Source: Monosporascus cannonballus
Taxonomy: Eukaryota; Ascomycota; Sordariomycetes; Xylariales
Assembly: GCA_004154925.1 (NCBI GenBank)
Contig: QJNS01000284.1
Coordinates: forward strand, 1 to 64,000
Direction of reading: 5' to 3'
DNA: 64,000 nt
In this document: in pieces, positions 11,463-23,999 of the stretch
Layout of the letters: the number at the start of each line of letters is the position of its first letter
How positions within the stretch are numbered: the stretch's first letter is position 1
Program-made: the position numbers and the translations under genes
Notes under the pieces: generated by a model
Told to the model about the DNA's origin: nothing
Seen by the model: the letters and a program-made list of their open reading frames with translations, nothing else
Databases searched by the model: none

Positions 11463-14328
11463 CGTTATAAGTTTTTATTTAGTAATATTATTAAACTTTA
11501 AGTAAAATCGCCAATATTATATTTATTAACAAATAGCCCGAATAGTTTACTTATCAGGTTTTTGATTACTTAAACATTAAGATGGGATTTAAAGAGAAAA
11601 AGAAAAAACCTTGTTTTTTTTAAAAAGAAATTTTTTGACGTCTGGATGCCATAAACGATCGTATCCTTTAGCTTGAAAAAGATAATAACGATTTTATAAC
11701 GTCTTTTTAAGCCGCTTATAAAAAGCTTAAAAAGAAAAAAAATGTTCTCGAAACTAGAAAACCTTTTCAAATAAACCAAATTATTTAATTAAATTTTATG
11801 AAAAAATTAAAAAAAGGTTTTAAGCTTCTTAAATTAAAGATTTTCGACGGAACCTTAATTAAGTTATAATTATTTTTATTTTAATATCGAATATATCTCA
11901 AGTATTTTCCTATTTAACTTATTATGTTTAATATACGAATTAAATTTACAATTAAACGATTTACCGGAAATATAGTTATTTAATTTAAGTCTATTATAAA
12001 AAATACGTTATTTTATTAATTCAAATATAAAACCCGGAAATAATATAAATTTATAATAATTACGAATAATTCGAATAAATATGAACGAAAATTTTCGGAA
12101 TAATAAATAAAGAAATTAAAAACCGAAATATAAATTTAGTAATTACGATAAAAAAGATCCGTATCCAATTACGATAATACGTTAATTCAATTAATAACTA
12201 AAATAAATTAAGAATAAAAAACATTGCTAATTAAATTTTGTAACCGTTTAAAAAAAGTAATATGAAAAGAATTTTTTAAGTTTAATCGATTTAATTATTT
12301 ATCGGATTATATCGTTACAGCAATTAAAATTAACGATCGATAATACGTATAACGTACTAAATATACTAAAAAATCATAATAAATGCCGATATACGGTTAA
12401 TATTAACATTTTTCGATATAATAACATTTTTTACGATACGGAATAAGGACTTATAAAACTAAAAGCCACTTATAAGAAAGACTGGAGCCGGAGCAATTAT
12501 TATCATTGTAACAAAATAGGACATAAAGCAGTATAATATAAAGTACTTACGAAGCCTCGTTAAGACGATTAAAAACCAATACCTAAGAGATAATCTCGAA
12601 AAAATCAGAAAAACAAGGATAAATTTATTAATATAATTTAGTCTAAATATATACCAGGTTTTCTGTAGCGAAAAGTCTAGTAGAGAATACGAAAAACTAA
12701 AAAACCAATTTAATAAATATTGCGAATATAACGAGAAACATTATAAAAATAATTACGTAAATATTAGAATTAGATAGAAAAAATTTGTTTCGGAACACTT
12801 AATCGATACGGCAAAATATATGCCATATATTATTAATGACGAAAATATCCCGATTACGAAAAATGAAATTAATATATTTATGAACGGATTACTCGTAAAT
12901 ATTACAATGGATTTGATTTTTCAAATTATACCAGAAATAACAAAAACGATAAATAATAATATTAATACGTTCGAATTATAATTCCAGAAAATATTTAATA
13001 ATTGGTCGAAATAAAAAGCTGGCGCAAAAAAAGGTAATGCCCGTATAAAAAACTCTTTTGTTATTACCAATAATATAATTACTAAACGAAAAAGGAGTTA
13101 ATTTAACGTATAATGGAAAAGTATTGCCAGAAAGATATTATAAATTTTTATTTTTAATTAGTGTTTATTACAAACTTTTACGAAAAAAGATTATTAAAAA
13201 ATACGTTAATTTATAGGAAGATTTTAAAACGATAATCAAAACGACGTAAAATGGAAAATATTCGTAAATATAAAAAAAATTTATTCGGTAAGAAAAACAA
13301 TTATAGCAAAATTAAACATAATTAACACGATTCGAAAGAATAATACGCCGACAATAACGACAAATATAGCAGCTTAATGCGATAAACGAAAAAATATAAA
13401 TAAAGTTCGATAAATTCGAATAAAAATTAAAAGAAAAAGGTTACTTATAAAAAAGCTGCAAAATAACGAAACCTAAAAGAATTTAAAAAAAACTTTTAAA
13501 AAGGGTTTTAAACGCGATAATAAAAGCCGTTAATAACCTTATTATTTTAGATATACGCATTAAAACGTACTAGTATACTATAATAATGAATTCCGAAATT
13601 TTAGGAGGGAATTATATTGCACTAGATATGGTTAATAAATTTAAATTACTATAAAAATATAAATTAAAACCTTATAAAACGACAAATACCGAAAGTTAAG
13701 AATTCGCCTACGATAATAAAAAGATTATACGCAAAATTAATTATTTCGAAATTTTTATTTAAGGATAATACCAAATAATTAATTTCGATATCGTTTTATT
13801 TGGAAATTACGATATAATTTTAGAAATATTATAGATATGCCAGTACGGAGTTTTAATTAATAAAGGGATTAGCTAGGTAAAATTTATTTTATATCTTATT
13901 AATAAATAAAGAAAGAAAATTAAAATCTTAATATTCGATCGTTAATAACGATAAATGCAGATATAAAAATATAATAAAAACCTTATTACCCAAAGGGATA
14001 AAATATAAAAAAAAAACAGGTATTAAAGAAAAATACGACGTATTGTTATTATTATTAAAGCGAAAATAAAATAATTAAATAAAAATTTAAAATGACAGCC
14101 TTAACAATTAAAAAATTTAACCAATATGTTATTACAGTGTTATAAATATAAATAACTTTTAAAAAAAACTTAATACGATATTACCAAAATATAACGAATA
14201 AAATTATAAAATAATTTTTAAAAAAAGATCTTCGACGAAGTTTTACCCTATTTATAACCTTTGCGAAAACGAATTACGTATTCTTAAAAAATACCTAGAA
14301 AATCGGTTATAAAAAATAAATTTAATTT
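11463..14328 (+). pseudogene. E3 gag and partial pol relic
   Basis: Gag-like sequence is followed at about 12500-12540 by a zinc knuckle reading YHCNKIGHKAV, where CCHC positions are partly altered in the RIP direction (Cys to Tyr). The protease region at about 13560-13650 parallels E7 58690-58800. The sequence ends at the pre-RT block near 14290-14328. The entire RT, RNase H, integrase and chromodomain are missing. Frames contain many TAA codons at expected Gln positions. It is not functional. Confidence 0.8.
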
Positions 14329-14457
14329 TCGTACTTATTAATTAATCTATTACGCCTTAATATTAAGCCCTTTTTTTAATTAACTTACACTAATAACAAC
14401 AACGCTTTTATTTTATCATTTTTGCTTTTAATTTTTTCCGAACTTTTGATACGCATT
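14329..14457. other. 3' flank of the Harbinger gene and junction with E3
   Basis: This AT-rich stretch holds the break where E3 stops and the Harbinger-associated DNA starts. A terminal inverted repeat is expected here, but none could be matched convincingly with the other side. Confidence 0.35.
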
Positions 14458-15535
14458 TTATATCCTTTTCGCGATTTTATTACGATATTTTGCAGTAAGA
14501 AAGCATACGCCGCCCTGCCTTTTTTCGCGCGTAAAGTTATTCGCTTGATTTTTATCGTTAATATGAGCTTTTTTATCTAATTCCACGGGCTTATCAAAGT
14601 CGATTTCGCTATAATTTAACAGGAAGTTAAAAAGGCCAGCAGTGGCGTAAATACATTTTAACATGGTATTAATACGTAAATAAAGTTCCTCCCTGAAAAT
14701 CTTGAAGGTGCTCTTTTATCTGCCGAAAGCTTTTTCGATGGCGTTTCGCAGTTGCGTATGCCTTAGATTATATAGCTTTTCCGGCGTACGTAGTTTTATT
14801 TTGGCCTGCGTTTGCTTTCGAAGGTGATACCGTACTCCGCAATACGAAGTAAGGATTCGCCTGCCGGTGGCGTATCCAGCATCGCCGAGCAGGTACTTAT
14901 CCTTAGGGATAACGAGGCTATTACGATCGACTGCGTTGTTGAAGAATTTGCCGTTATTCGCAGAACTTTCCCAGCCTGCCAATACGTAGATGAACCTCCT
15001 ATCGAAGTTACAGACGGCTAATACGTTCGTTGATAGCTTCCTTTTGCGGTTCCTCCATACCTCTTGCTTAAAGGCGTTGCCCTTAATCCTAACCCTGAAA
15101 TGAGAACCGTCGAGCGCTCTTAATACGTTCGCAAACTATAGGAAGAATTTCCTGTTATTTACGATTTTCCGGTAAAGGCGAATATTAACGAGCTTGATGA
15201 TGGAGCGTGCTAATACCATAAGGGCGTTTAGGATTTTATGGAACGAGCGATAAATGGTGTTATTACTTTTTATGAAGCGATCCGCCGCGAGCCGAACGGA
15301 AGAACCTTAAGCCATAATATGGAAGAAGATTATTATCTTTTCGTCTACCGAGATCCGTAACGTTTTTAAGCCCGTATTCGTTAGCAGCCAGCTGCGTAAC
15401 GCGTGATACGTATTTTTCCTTATCCTTATGATTTTTCGAAAGCGATCATTAGCCGAATATAGCATCCCGGATATATACGTAATGCCCGTTAGGTTATTAG
15501 TATATACCTTTATACGGCGCTGAAAACTGAGATTA
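14458..15535 (-). pseudogene. PIF/Harbinger transposase (DDE_Tnp_4), main part
   Basis: The minus strand reads as one frame ending at the stop complementary to 14458-14460. Hallmarks of the HARBI1/DDE_Tnp_4 nuclease are visible: RALDGSHF (first Asp), GWESSANNGKFF (family usually GSxxD; here Asn, consistent with a RIP G-to-A change), DAGYATG, and LRNAIEKAFG carrying the catalytic Glu. Three internal TAG/TAA stops sit at likely Gln or Trp codons. The N-terminus lies on the other side of E4 at 23672-23754. When E4 and one GATTA copy are removed, the two parts join to 1161 bases, exactly 387 codons including the stop. It is less RIPed than the surrounding elements. Confidence 0.88.
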
Positions 15536-15929
15536 TGTGACGGCTAGGCGGTTTAACCAATTATTAAACCTTAAGTCGACGGGTTTATGTTAGCAGGAGT
15601 ATCGTGGGAATCTGAGCAATAGATATAGTAACGTATCACGTCTCGTAATACCAAAGGTACCTTAGATAACGATGTTATATTGCAAGCTGAAGCTATCTAA
15701 ACTATGGAATTAATAAACGTATATATCTTCGTTCTGGCTCAAACCACTTAACCAGCTCAAACCCTTAAGCCTCTTAAGCCCCTTAAGCCACCCGCTGGCT
15801 CAACCGGCTCAAAGGTGCCAAGCCTTTAAGCCCTTTAAGCCAATTACGCAACCTTCTTGGTACGGTTAGGCTTGGATACCCAGGCTCTCCGACCGTTTTT
15901 AGAAAAACCAAAACCGTTAGATCATAATA
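15536..15929 (-). repeat. E4 3' LTR with CTTAAGCC-type U3 repeats
   Basis: Starts TGTGACGGCTAGGCGG and ends ATCATAATA. The U3 segment at about 15741-15842 is an array of short degenerate units around CTTAAGCC and GGCTCAA, found only in the two E4 LTRs. The rest matches the family. Confidence 0.92.
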
Positions 15930-16452
15930 CGATTTCTCCCCTTTCAAAATCTTTATCCCTAAAAATTATTTTATTTGTTTATTTACTTTAATAACTAACT
16001 TTTCCTTTTTCATACTTAACATATCGGGTCGTATCGAAAAATTTCGTTCTCGCAAACGTACTAATGCTTTTATCCTTACAGAACGTATTGCACTACTTGG
16101 TTTTACCATACCTTAAGAAAACTTTTGTTCTTGTTACCGTTCTGTCGGTATATCCTACAAAACGCATCGTAATTCTGGGAAATACGCCCGTTATACGTAA
16201 TACGGTAACTTTTGCGATTTGTTTGGTCTTTCGGAATTTAAGTATAAAAAACTTCTTAATAAGGAAAACCGTTTGGAGCGCGAAAAAAAGCAGGCCCGTA
16301 AGGCTTTTCGTAACGCTGCAAATAAATTAAATCGTTTGCAGAAATAACGGAAGTTGCTTCGTCGTCGTGAAATTAAAATATTTCGTTATAATATTCAGGG
16401 CGCGAAAACGATAAAAAAGTTTAAACGTTTCGAAAAAGAACAAAAACAGCTA

Positions 16453-17829
16453 CAGTGGAGGTGCAAAAAAAACGCAAATCGCCCCGCAGCTACATTTCCA
16501 CCACTTTGACCTCCCAACTTCCGTATAAGTTATTCTCTTCAATTTCTAGTTAATTGCTTAGAAACTTAGAGATCATATATTTTATTAATTGGAGATTCAA
16601 GTTATATATAAGTATTTAGTATACCACCTTTTGGCTTTAACAATAGCTTTAATCCGTCGCGGTATAAAATCCATAAACCTGTTAATAAAGTTTATTTCTA
16701 ATTTAACCTAGACCTTTTGGGCAACATTACGAAACCTTTTTAAATTAGCTTCCGATTTAAAGAAGAAGGCTAATATTGGATCTATTTTGATAATTCGTTC
16801 CTTTAAGGTGGACTAAAGGTTTTCCATGGGGTTCAAATCAAAGCTATATGGAGGCCATTTTAACTAGGGGAACCCTATGTTTTTAACCCACTCTTTTGCA
16901 AAAGGAAATATATATATAAAGGCATTATCTTGCATAAAGATAATTCCGGGCTCGAGAAATATAAAGAGGTATTCGTTAAGAACGCGGACGTAAATAACGC
17001 TTATAATACCGCCGCGAGGTGAATTAAGGTCTTTTCCCATAAGGATTAAGTTACCTTTTACTCCGTAACGAATCCCGGCCCAGAACATCTGCGAATATCA
17101 TATGGGTTTGATTTTCTCTTGGACGTATCGAAAATCTATAGCTAAGGAATTTAAGTTGGAAGCCAAAATTTAGCTGACGTTAAGCAATAAAATTAATGGG
17201 TTAAATTTACCTTTTAGCCGGAATACCTACTTACTTCTTTCCCCGGCGCCACGGGCTACGGTGCATTTGTCTATAAATAGTACCGTTTTCCAGAATTCGG
17301 GCGGCTTATTCTAATGCTTTAAAGCGAAGCTATATCGTTATGCGGCATGGGCTTCGGTAAGGAATAGCTTTCGATGTGCAATATGGTACATAATTCCTTC
17401 GGCTTTAAAAAACCGTTATAAGGTTTATCTTGAAACCAAAGGAACGTAATTTTTGATTAAGTGCGATATTGGATAAAAAGGATCCTTCGATATAATACGT
17501 AATAACACCCGTTTATCGTATTTAAAAAGGATTTTGTGGCGTTTACGGCCTTTGGGATTAACATCCCAGTTTCAAAGGTTGAAGCGGCGGCATATTCCAT
17601 ATACGAGGCTTGAAATAACTCCCTTCCTATCCGCAATTTCGCGCGCTTTTTGACCTGCTAAACGGCTTGCATAAATCCGATTTTTCGTACGTGGCGTCGT
17701 ATGTTTTCCCTTAATTTTTGGACTTTTTTTGAATGTTCTAACCATTGTTGAAGTTGGAGGGTGTTGTTGATGCGATGCTGAAGTTGATGGTGCGGGGAAG
17801 ATTTTAGCGTTTTTTTTGCACCTCCACTG
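16453..17829 (-). mobile_element. Tc1/mariner (DD34E) element nested in E4
   Basis: The element is 1377 bp, flanked by TA at both ends (16451-16452 and 17830-17831). It has perfect 23-bp terminal inverted repeats, positions 16453-16475 and 17807-17829, starting CAGTGGAGGTGC. Imperfect inverted similarity seems to extend further inward. Removing it restores continuity of the E4 sequence, which aligns across the site with E1 near 3595-3600. The enclosed transposase gene lies on the minus strand. Confidence 0.95.
16597..17745 (-). pseudogene. Tc1-like transposase, RIP-inactivated
   Basis: From the ATG complementary to 17743-17745 to the stop at 16597-16599 is 1149 bases, exactly 383 codons with no net frameshift. 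The N-terminus MVRTFKKSPKIKGKH leads into a helix-turn-helix region. The catalytic blocks are visible: FIDKC (usually TDE), FMQDNAFIYIF (second Asp), and WPPYSFDLNPMENL, whose Glu lies 34 residues after the second Asp, giving a DD34E triad. The open segment at 16864-17088 covers the second block. Several in-frame TAA, TAG and TGA codons occur, including TAG in place of the Trp expected after MENL, so it is dead. The conserved length points to point mutation rather than deletion. Confidence 0.92.
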
Positions 17830-20800
17830 TAGCGGCCGCCGTTACGGCTGTTACGTTAGCACAGGCCGCGGCCGACTGGCCCGATATCCCGGTTATTAAC
17901 TGGTCAGTTATTAACTGGAACGTGCCCGTCGTTACTGGTAAAAGTTTTTCAATAAGCGCTAGGCGCCAATAAGATTTTTGGCGGGCTCCCAGGTATTTTC
18001 GGAATCTGAATGCTTTTTCCACTTAATTAGGTACTGAGTAAGTCCGTTTTGTTTCCGCATATCGAAAATTTTTTCCACCTTGTATGTTTATTCGTTTTTT
18101 ATTTTCGTATTATTTTGTACCGTATATATTTTAATTATATCTATTATTAACTTAAATAAAAAAACATAAAAAATTAAATAAAATTTAATTTTTAATAAAA
18201 ATTGTAATTAATAATTATTTTCTAAAGTTTTTTTTTGGCGATTTTATATGGACCGATATATTTAAAATCAAGTTTTTTACTGGATCGTTTCGTTTAAATA
18301 TTTTTTGTAACGAGGAAAACTATTTCCCTTTTTTCGAAAATTAATTTTTTTTAACCTTTTTTGGTTATAATATTTATTTATTTTATTTCGTACGAATTTT
18401 AATTTTATTTTTATTTCTTAATATAATTATTATAATTATTTTGATATAAAAATTGCTTTAATATTAATTAAATTTTTATTACGTACTTTTTTGTAAATTT
18501 GTGAAATAAAATTAAAATTTGCGTTCGTAAGTAATATTTTAATATTTTCGTAATAATTGGTATTATAAGTTAATTGTACGATTAATAATTTCTTAACCTA
18601 GTTATTTTACTTATAATTAATATAATATCGGAAATAAATTTTTAAAATTTAATTTATTTATTTTATTTATTTATTAATTTATAATTTAAATACGTTAAAT
18701 AATTTATGGTTTAGGCCGCTTTATATTATAAGGCTTTATTAAAATTTAAATGCGAATATTAATAATGTATTTGATATAATTTTTATTAATAATCCGTGTA
18801 TGTTGAAAATATATTTGAAAAAAATATATATTATTTGCTTAAGATTTGTATCTTTATAATACGGTAAAAAATAAAAAACTTTTATAAATTAGTCGATAAT
18901 TACAAAAATGCTATCGTAATATATTTTCGTAATTAAATTTTTTAATATAAAAAGTTTAATAATAAAGTCGAATATAATTTAATATTATAATTATTTTATA
19001 ACCGGTAATGGCTGTAATTTTCCGTTTGGTTTATATCGTCGAGCCTTTGCTTTGGCGCAAAAATTATATTATCGTATAATTTTTTGTACCGTTATTTCTA
19101 TTTTTAAAAAAAGTATATATGGCGAAACTGTTTTAAGATTTTATAAATCCCTAGATCTTTATATAATTAATATTCGTATATTTTTCGTATTATACTTTTC
19201 TGGTATTTTTTTAAAACTTGAATTTTATTTGTTTTTTAATTTTTTAAAAAGCTATCGTTATATTACTTAATTTTTTAATATATATTGAAAAATACTGCCC
19301 GAATTATTATAATTTGTTATAAACGTAAATATCTTTTGATAATAATATCAAAAATTATATAATTAATTTTAACTAATTTTCTTTCGAAGTTTAATTACTT
19401 ATTTAAAATATTTACTTTATTATTTTTTAAATTCTTCTTATAAATAATAACGAAATCGAAATTCGCCAATTCTTCCGCATAACGAAATTATTATTTTGTA
19501 AATTTTTTAATCGTAATAAATCGGGTAAAATTTTAATAATCCGTATAAATTTTAACTTAATATAAATTTCTTTTTAAGAAATGTTTAAATTCCCGAAATA
19601 TTATAATAATGATTATAAATTCCTTATTTAAAATACCGTAATTAAGTTTGGCTCTTTTTAATTTATACGAAAGGAATATAATAAGATATAATTTGCCTTA
19701 ATTATTTCGTTATTCGATTATTACGTTTAACGTATAATTCGAAATATCGGTTTTTAATTTAACGAAATAATTTAAATCGTATATAATTAATATTAATTCG
19801 TTAATAATCGTATTTTTAATATTTTAAAATATCTTTTTTGTATTTGGCGTTTATTTAAACTTTTTTTTTCGTAAGATTTATTAAGCGTATATTTATTTTG
19901 TTAAAATTTCGAATAAATTTCTTATAATAATTAGCGAATTTAAAAAGTACTTATATTTCCTTAACCGTTATTAACGTTTATTATTCTATAATTATAACGA
20001 CTTTTTTAAAATTTATTTTCATATATTTTGGGGTAATAATATATTCCAGATATTTTATTTTTTATATATAGAATTAATTCTTTTTTACGTTAATAAGTAA
20101 TTTTACGTTTTATAAAGCTTAAAAAACCTTATAAACGTATTTTGCGTATACTTTTTTCATTTTTAAGAAAATAAAAATGTCGTCGAAATAACAAATAACG
20201 AAAATATCGAAATGTTTTTGTAATACGTAATTAATTATTCGTTAAAAGGTTATTAGTACGTTCGTAAGTCTTATTGGTATAATTAAATATTTAAATAATT
20301 TATATTTCGTTTTAAAGGTTTTTTATTCGTATTTCTTTTTAAGTTTGATAAAGTTATATTTATATTTGAATTTAAATGTTATAAATTATTTGGCTCCGTA
20401 AAGTTGGTTTTTTATTTCCGTAATCAGGGATAATAATATTCGATTTTTAGTAGTAATATCGTTTAGTTATTAATAATTAATTATATATCGCAATTTTCTG
20501 TGTTTTTTTTTTAAAAATATAAAGAATATCGGGTAATCTGCTGGTAATTTCGAAAGTTAAATTTATTTTTTTTATTGCCGATTTTTCAGGTATTTTCTAA
20601 AAGTACGTAATTCGTTTCCGCTAAGGTTATAAATAAGGTAAAATTTGTTAAAAATCTTTTTTGAAAATTATTTTGTAATTTTATCCGCTATATTTTAATA
20701 ATTTCGTATTAAGTTCCCTTTTGAAAAGCTGTTTATATCCGGGATATTATAATAGCATATTAGTTAGATTTTTTAATTTTTGAAACTATTGTTATTTTTC

Positions 20801-23272
20801 CAAATCGTTATTTAATTGCTTTAATTTTATTTTAATAGTAATAATAATATATCGTATTTTTTTAATACCCGTTTTTTATATTTTATTTCTTTAGGTAATA
20901 AGGTTTTTGTCGTATTCTTATATTTGCATTCGTCGCCATTATCGATTAAATATTAAGATTGTAATTTCTTTTTTTTTTCGTTTATTAATAAGGAATAAAG
21001 CGAATTTTACCTGGCCGGTTTTACCGTTAATTAAAACTCCGTACTGACGTATTTATGGTAATTTTAAGATTATATCGTAATTCCCTAATATAATAATATC
21101 GAAATTAATCGTTTAATATTATTCTTTAATAAAAATTTCGAAATAATTAATTTTGCATATAATTTTTCCGTTACCGTAAATAAATTCTTAACTCTCGGCA
21201 TTCGTCATTATATAAACTTTTAACTTATATTTTTATAATAATTTAAACTTATTAATCATATTTGGTATAATATAATTCCTGCCCAAAGCTCCGTAATTTA
21301 CTATTGCGGTATACCAGTACGTTCCGATTTGTATATCTAAGGTAATAAAGTCGTTAATATCTCCTATTATTAGGTTTAAAACCTTTTTCAAAAATTCCCT
21401 TTAATTCTTTTCGGTTTCGTTATTTTGCAGCTTTTTTATAGATAACCTTTTTTTTAATTCCTATTCGAATTTATCGAACCTTATTTATGGTTTTTTGTTT
21501 AATATATTAAACTGTTATATTTGTCGTTATTACCGGCATAGTATTCCTTTAAACCGTATTAATTATTTTTAATTTTATTATAATTCTTTTTCTTATTATA
21601 TAAATTATTCCTTTATATTTACAATTACATCCTATTATACGTCGTCCTAATTATTATTCCAAAGATTTCCTATAAATTAGCGTATTTTTTTAATAATCTT
21701 TTTTTCGTAAAAGTTTATAATAAATACTAATTAATAATAAAAATCCGTAATAACTTTTTAATAATATTCTTTTACCGTACGTTAAATTAATTCCTGTTTT
21801 GTTTAGTAGTTATATTATTTATAATAACAAAAAAGGGTTTTTTGTAGATATTATTTTCCTTTAAGCTAGCATTTTACTTTGGCCAGCTGCTAAATTTTTT
21901 TAAGGCTATAAATCGAAAATATCGATATTATTATTTATCGTTTCTCTTATTTCCGATACGGTTTAAAAATTCGAACCCTTTATAATATATACGAATAATT
22001 TATTTATAAATATATTATTTTTATTTTTCGTAATCGGGATATTTTCGTCGTCGACAATATATTATATGGATTTTACCGTATCGATTAAAAATTCCGGAAC
22101 AAATTTCCTTTATTTAATTCTAATATTTACGTAATTATCCTTGTAATATTTCTTATTATGTTCGGAATATTTATTAAATTAGTTTTTTAGCTTTTCGTAT
22201 TTTTCGTTAGATTTTTTATCGTAATAATCCTTATTAAACTTTTACTATAAGCCTGATATATATTTGGCCTGGATTATGTTAATTGTTTTATTATTATTTC
22301 CTTAATTATTCCTAAATTATTTTTCCGGTATAGGGATTTAGTTATTCTACTGTAACTTTCTGGGCTTTTTATATTTATAAGTTTTATATTCCATTTTGTC
22401 ACAGTTAAAACATTTAATTTAGCTCCAGTTTTATCGGTAAATAATGCCGAATTCTATAAATTCTAATGTCGTTCCGTAAAAAGTAAAAGATATATCTTAT
22501 TTTTTCTCCTAGTTAAACTTATTATATTCTAAACGTAAAACATATTATCTTTCTTTTCTATTATTTCTTAAATTATCGATTATCGATTTTAATTACTATT
22601 ATAATATACCGGTTTAAGGTAATTAATCGTTTAATCCGAATAATTTTATTTTTTATATTATCTTTTTATTTTTTGTAAAATATATCAATAAAAATATTAG
22701 CTTTATCATTTTCTTATCCCGCTTTAGCCGTAAAACTTTTAAAGATTATAGCGTATTTAAACGTAAATCCTTTTTCTTTAAATTATAGGAATTACTAAGC
22801 CGTAAATCGTTTTTTATCCGGATTGCCGAAATTATTACGTATTTTATTTTTAAAATTAATATAAAATGAAAAAATCTTATTAATAAAATTTTCTTTATCC
22901 GATTTTCTTATTTTTAAAAAATTTCTTATAATAGATTTAAACTAATTAACCGTATTTCCTATTAGGCCTACTTTTATTACTAAAACCTGATCCGCTAAAT
23001 TATTAAAATTTAAAAAGCAAAAATAAATTCGTACCTAAATTAAAAAAATTTAAAGATTACCTTTTTTATCATAAAACTCCAGCTTTTTAGGTTTTATACG
23101 GGCGAAAAAAACTTAAACAAATAACGTAACCTTAATTTATTAATTTTTTTTTAAATTCCTAAATTCGAACTTAAAATTACTAAATAAGAGTTTCCTAAAC
23201 GTTAATTAATATTTTAATAATATTAAATATTATTCAAAATTTAACGGTATTATTAAATAAAAACTTATAACG

Positions 23273-23666
23273 TATAATAACTAAGTAATTTAACTAATGA
23301 TTAAATTTTAAATTAACGGATTTATATTAATAAAAGTATCGTAAAAATCTAAATAATAAATATAATAACGTATTACGTTTCGTAATATTAAAAATATCTT
23401 AAATAATAACATTATATTATAAATTAAAATTATTTAAATTATAAAATTAATAAGCATATATATTTTCGTTCTGGCTTAAACCACTTAACCGGTTTAAACC
23501 CTTAAGCCTCTTAAGCCTCTTAAACCACCCGCTGGCTCAACCGGCTTAAAGGTGCCAAACCTTTAAGCCCTTTGAGCCAATCACGTGACCTTCTTGGCAC
23601 GGTCGGGCTTGGATACCCAGGCTCTCCGACCGTTTTTAGAGAAGCCAAGACCGTTAGGTCATAACA
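23273..23666 (-). repeat. E4 5' LTR
   Basis: Starts TATAATAAC (RIP form of TGTGACGGC) and ends GTCATAACA, followed by GATTA. Its inner half is heavily RIPed while the U3 half (about 23465-23666) matches the left LTR nearly unchanged, including the CTTAAGCC array. Confidence 0.92.
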
Positions 23667-23671
23667 GATTA

Positions 23672-23754
23672 GCAGCTACGAAAGCAGCAACGAAAGCAGT
23701 TAACTGTTTCCGTTGAAGACGGCGCGTTTTCCGCGTTTTCCGTATTACTACCAT
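23672..23754 (-). pseudogene. Harbinger transposase N-terminus, separated by E4
   Basis: The ATG complementary to 23752-23754 opens MVVIRKTRKTRRLQRKQL, a basic start, and runs without a stop to the E4 insertion point. It is in frame with 15535 once E4 and one GATTA are removed. Its base composition is normal, suggesting the Harbinger gene was little affected by RIP. Confidence 0.82.
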
Positions 23755-23808
23755 GATTCCTGATCGCGAAGAGCGTTAAGTTCTATCACGAGATTGCAAA
23801 ACGACAGC
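23755..23808. other. Harbinger 5' flank
   Basis: Short unRIPed stretch between the Harbinger start codon and the left duplication (ACAGC, 23804-23808) of the Copia element. The upstream end of the Harbinger element should lie here or beyond E5, near 47678. Confidence 0.4.
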
Positions 23809-23971
23809 TGTCAGATATAAGGGACATCAGTTGTGTGTGTATTGATTCCTAGTTGCAAGTGCTCTAGAACGCGCACTGCACTTTAAGGTGATCTAGTCCC
23901 GGAACATATATGTTCCGATCAAAGGGAATCTTCCGTATATGGGGTGCTAGAGCACCCTCTGTTAGCTAATA
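23809..23971 (-). repeat. E5 3' LTR
   Basis: 163 bp, starting TGTCAGATATAAGG and ending CTAATA (RIP form of CTGACA). It differs from the right copy mostly by C/T and G/A changes. It contains the palindrome GGAACATATATGTTCC. Just right of it, CACCCCTTTAACATC is the complement of a purine tract fitting a minus-strand PPT. Confidence 0.92.
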
Positions 23972-23999
23972 CACCCCTTTAACATCTTAAAACATTTAC

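Larger units (their letters stand above)
11085..14328 (+). mobile_element. Ty3/Gypsy chromovirus E3, truncated at the start of RT
   Basis: It starts with a full LTR (11085-11462) followed by the same leader found inside E1 and E7. Plus-strand gag and pol remnants align with E7 up to about 14328, just after the block before the RT palm (E7 equivalent about 59470). There sequence identity stops and unrelated DNA begins. No matching 3' LTR exists in the window. The 5 bp before it are CGGAG, but no partner copy can be found, so the truncation followed insertion. Confidence 0.85.
15930..23272 (-). pseudogene. E4 gag-pol relic (chromovirus)
   Basis: Minus-strand gag-pol, interrupted at 16453-17829 by the Tc1-like insertion in its 3' end. 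The chromodomain is the clearest domain: at about 17940-18045 the minus strand gives VKWKKHSDSENTWEPAKN, a typical chromo motif with its aromatic residues. The RT box near 20176-20194 reads CYFDD with both aspartates kept. The gag zinc knuckle at about 22379-22415 reads CFNCDKMEYK, retaining CX2C while the His is changed to Tyr. All frames contain stops. The chromodomain in this family is thought to tether integrase to methylated histone H3, which fits insertion into heterochromatin. Confidence 0.87.
15536..23666 (-). mobile_element. Ty3/Gypsy chromovirus E4 with nested Tc1-like element
   Basis: The total length is 8131 bp, or about 6.75 kb without the nested Tc1-like element and its extra TA. 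Both LTRs are 394 bp. The 5-bp duplication GATTA is perfect at 15531-15535 and 23667-23671, and it lies inside the Harbinger transposase gene. The polypurine complement follows the left LTR at about 15930-15945, giving minus orientation. Its 3' LTR and chromodomain end are much less RIPed than the RT and gag regions, so mutation was uneven along the element. Confidence 0.95.
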
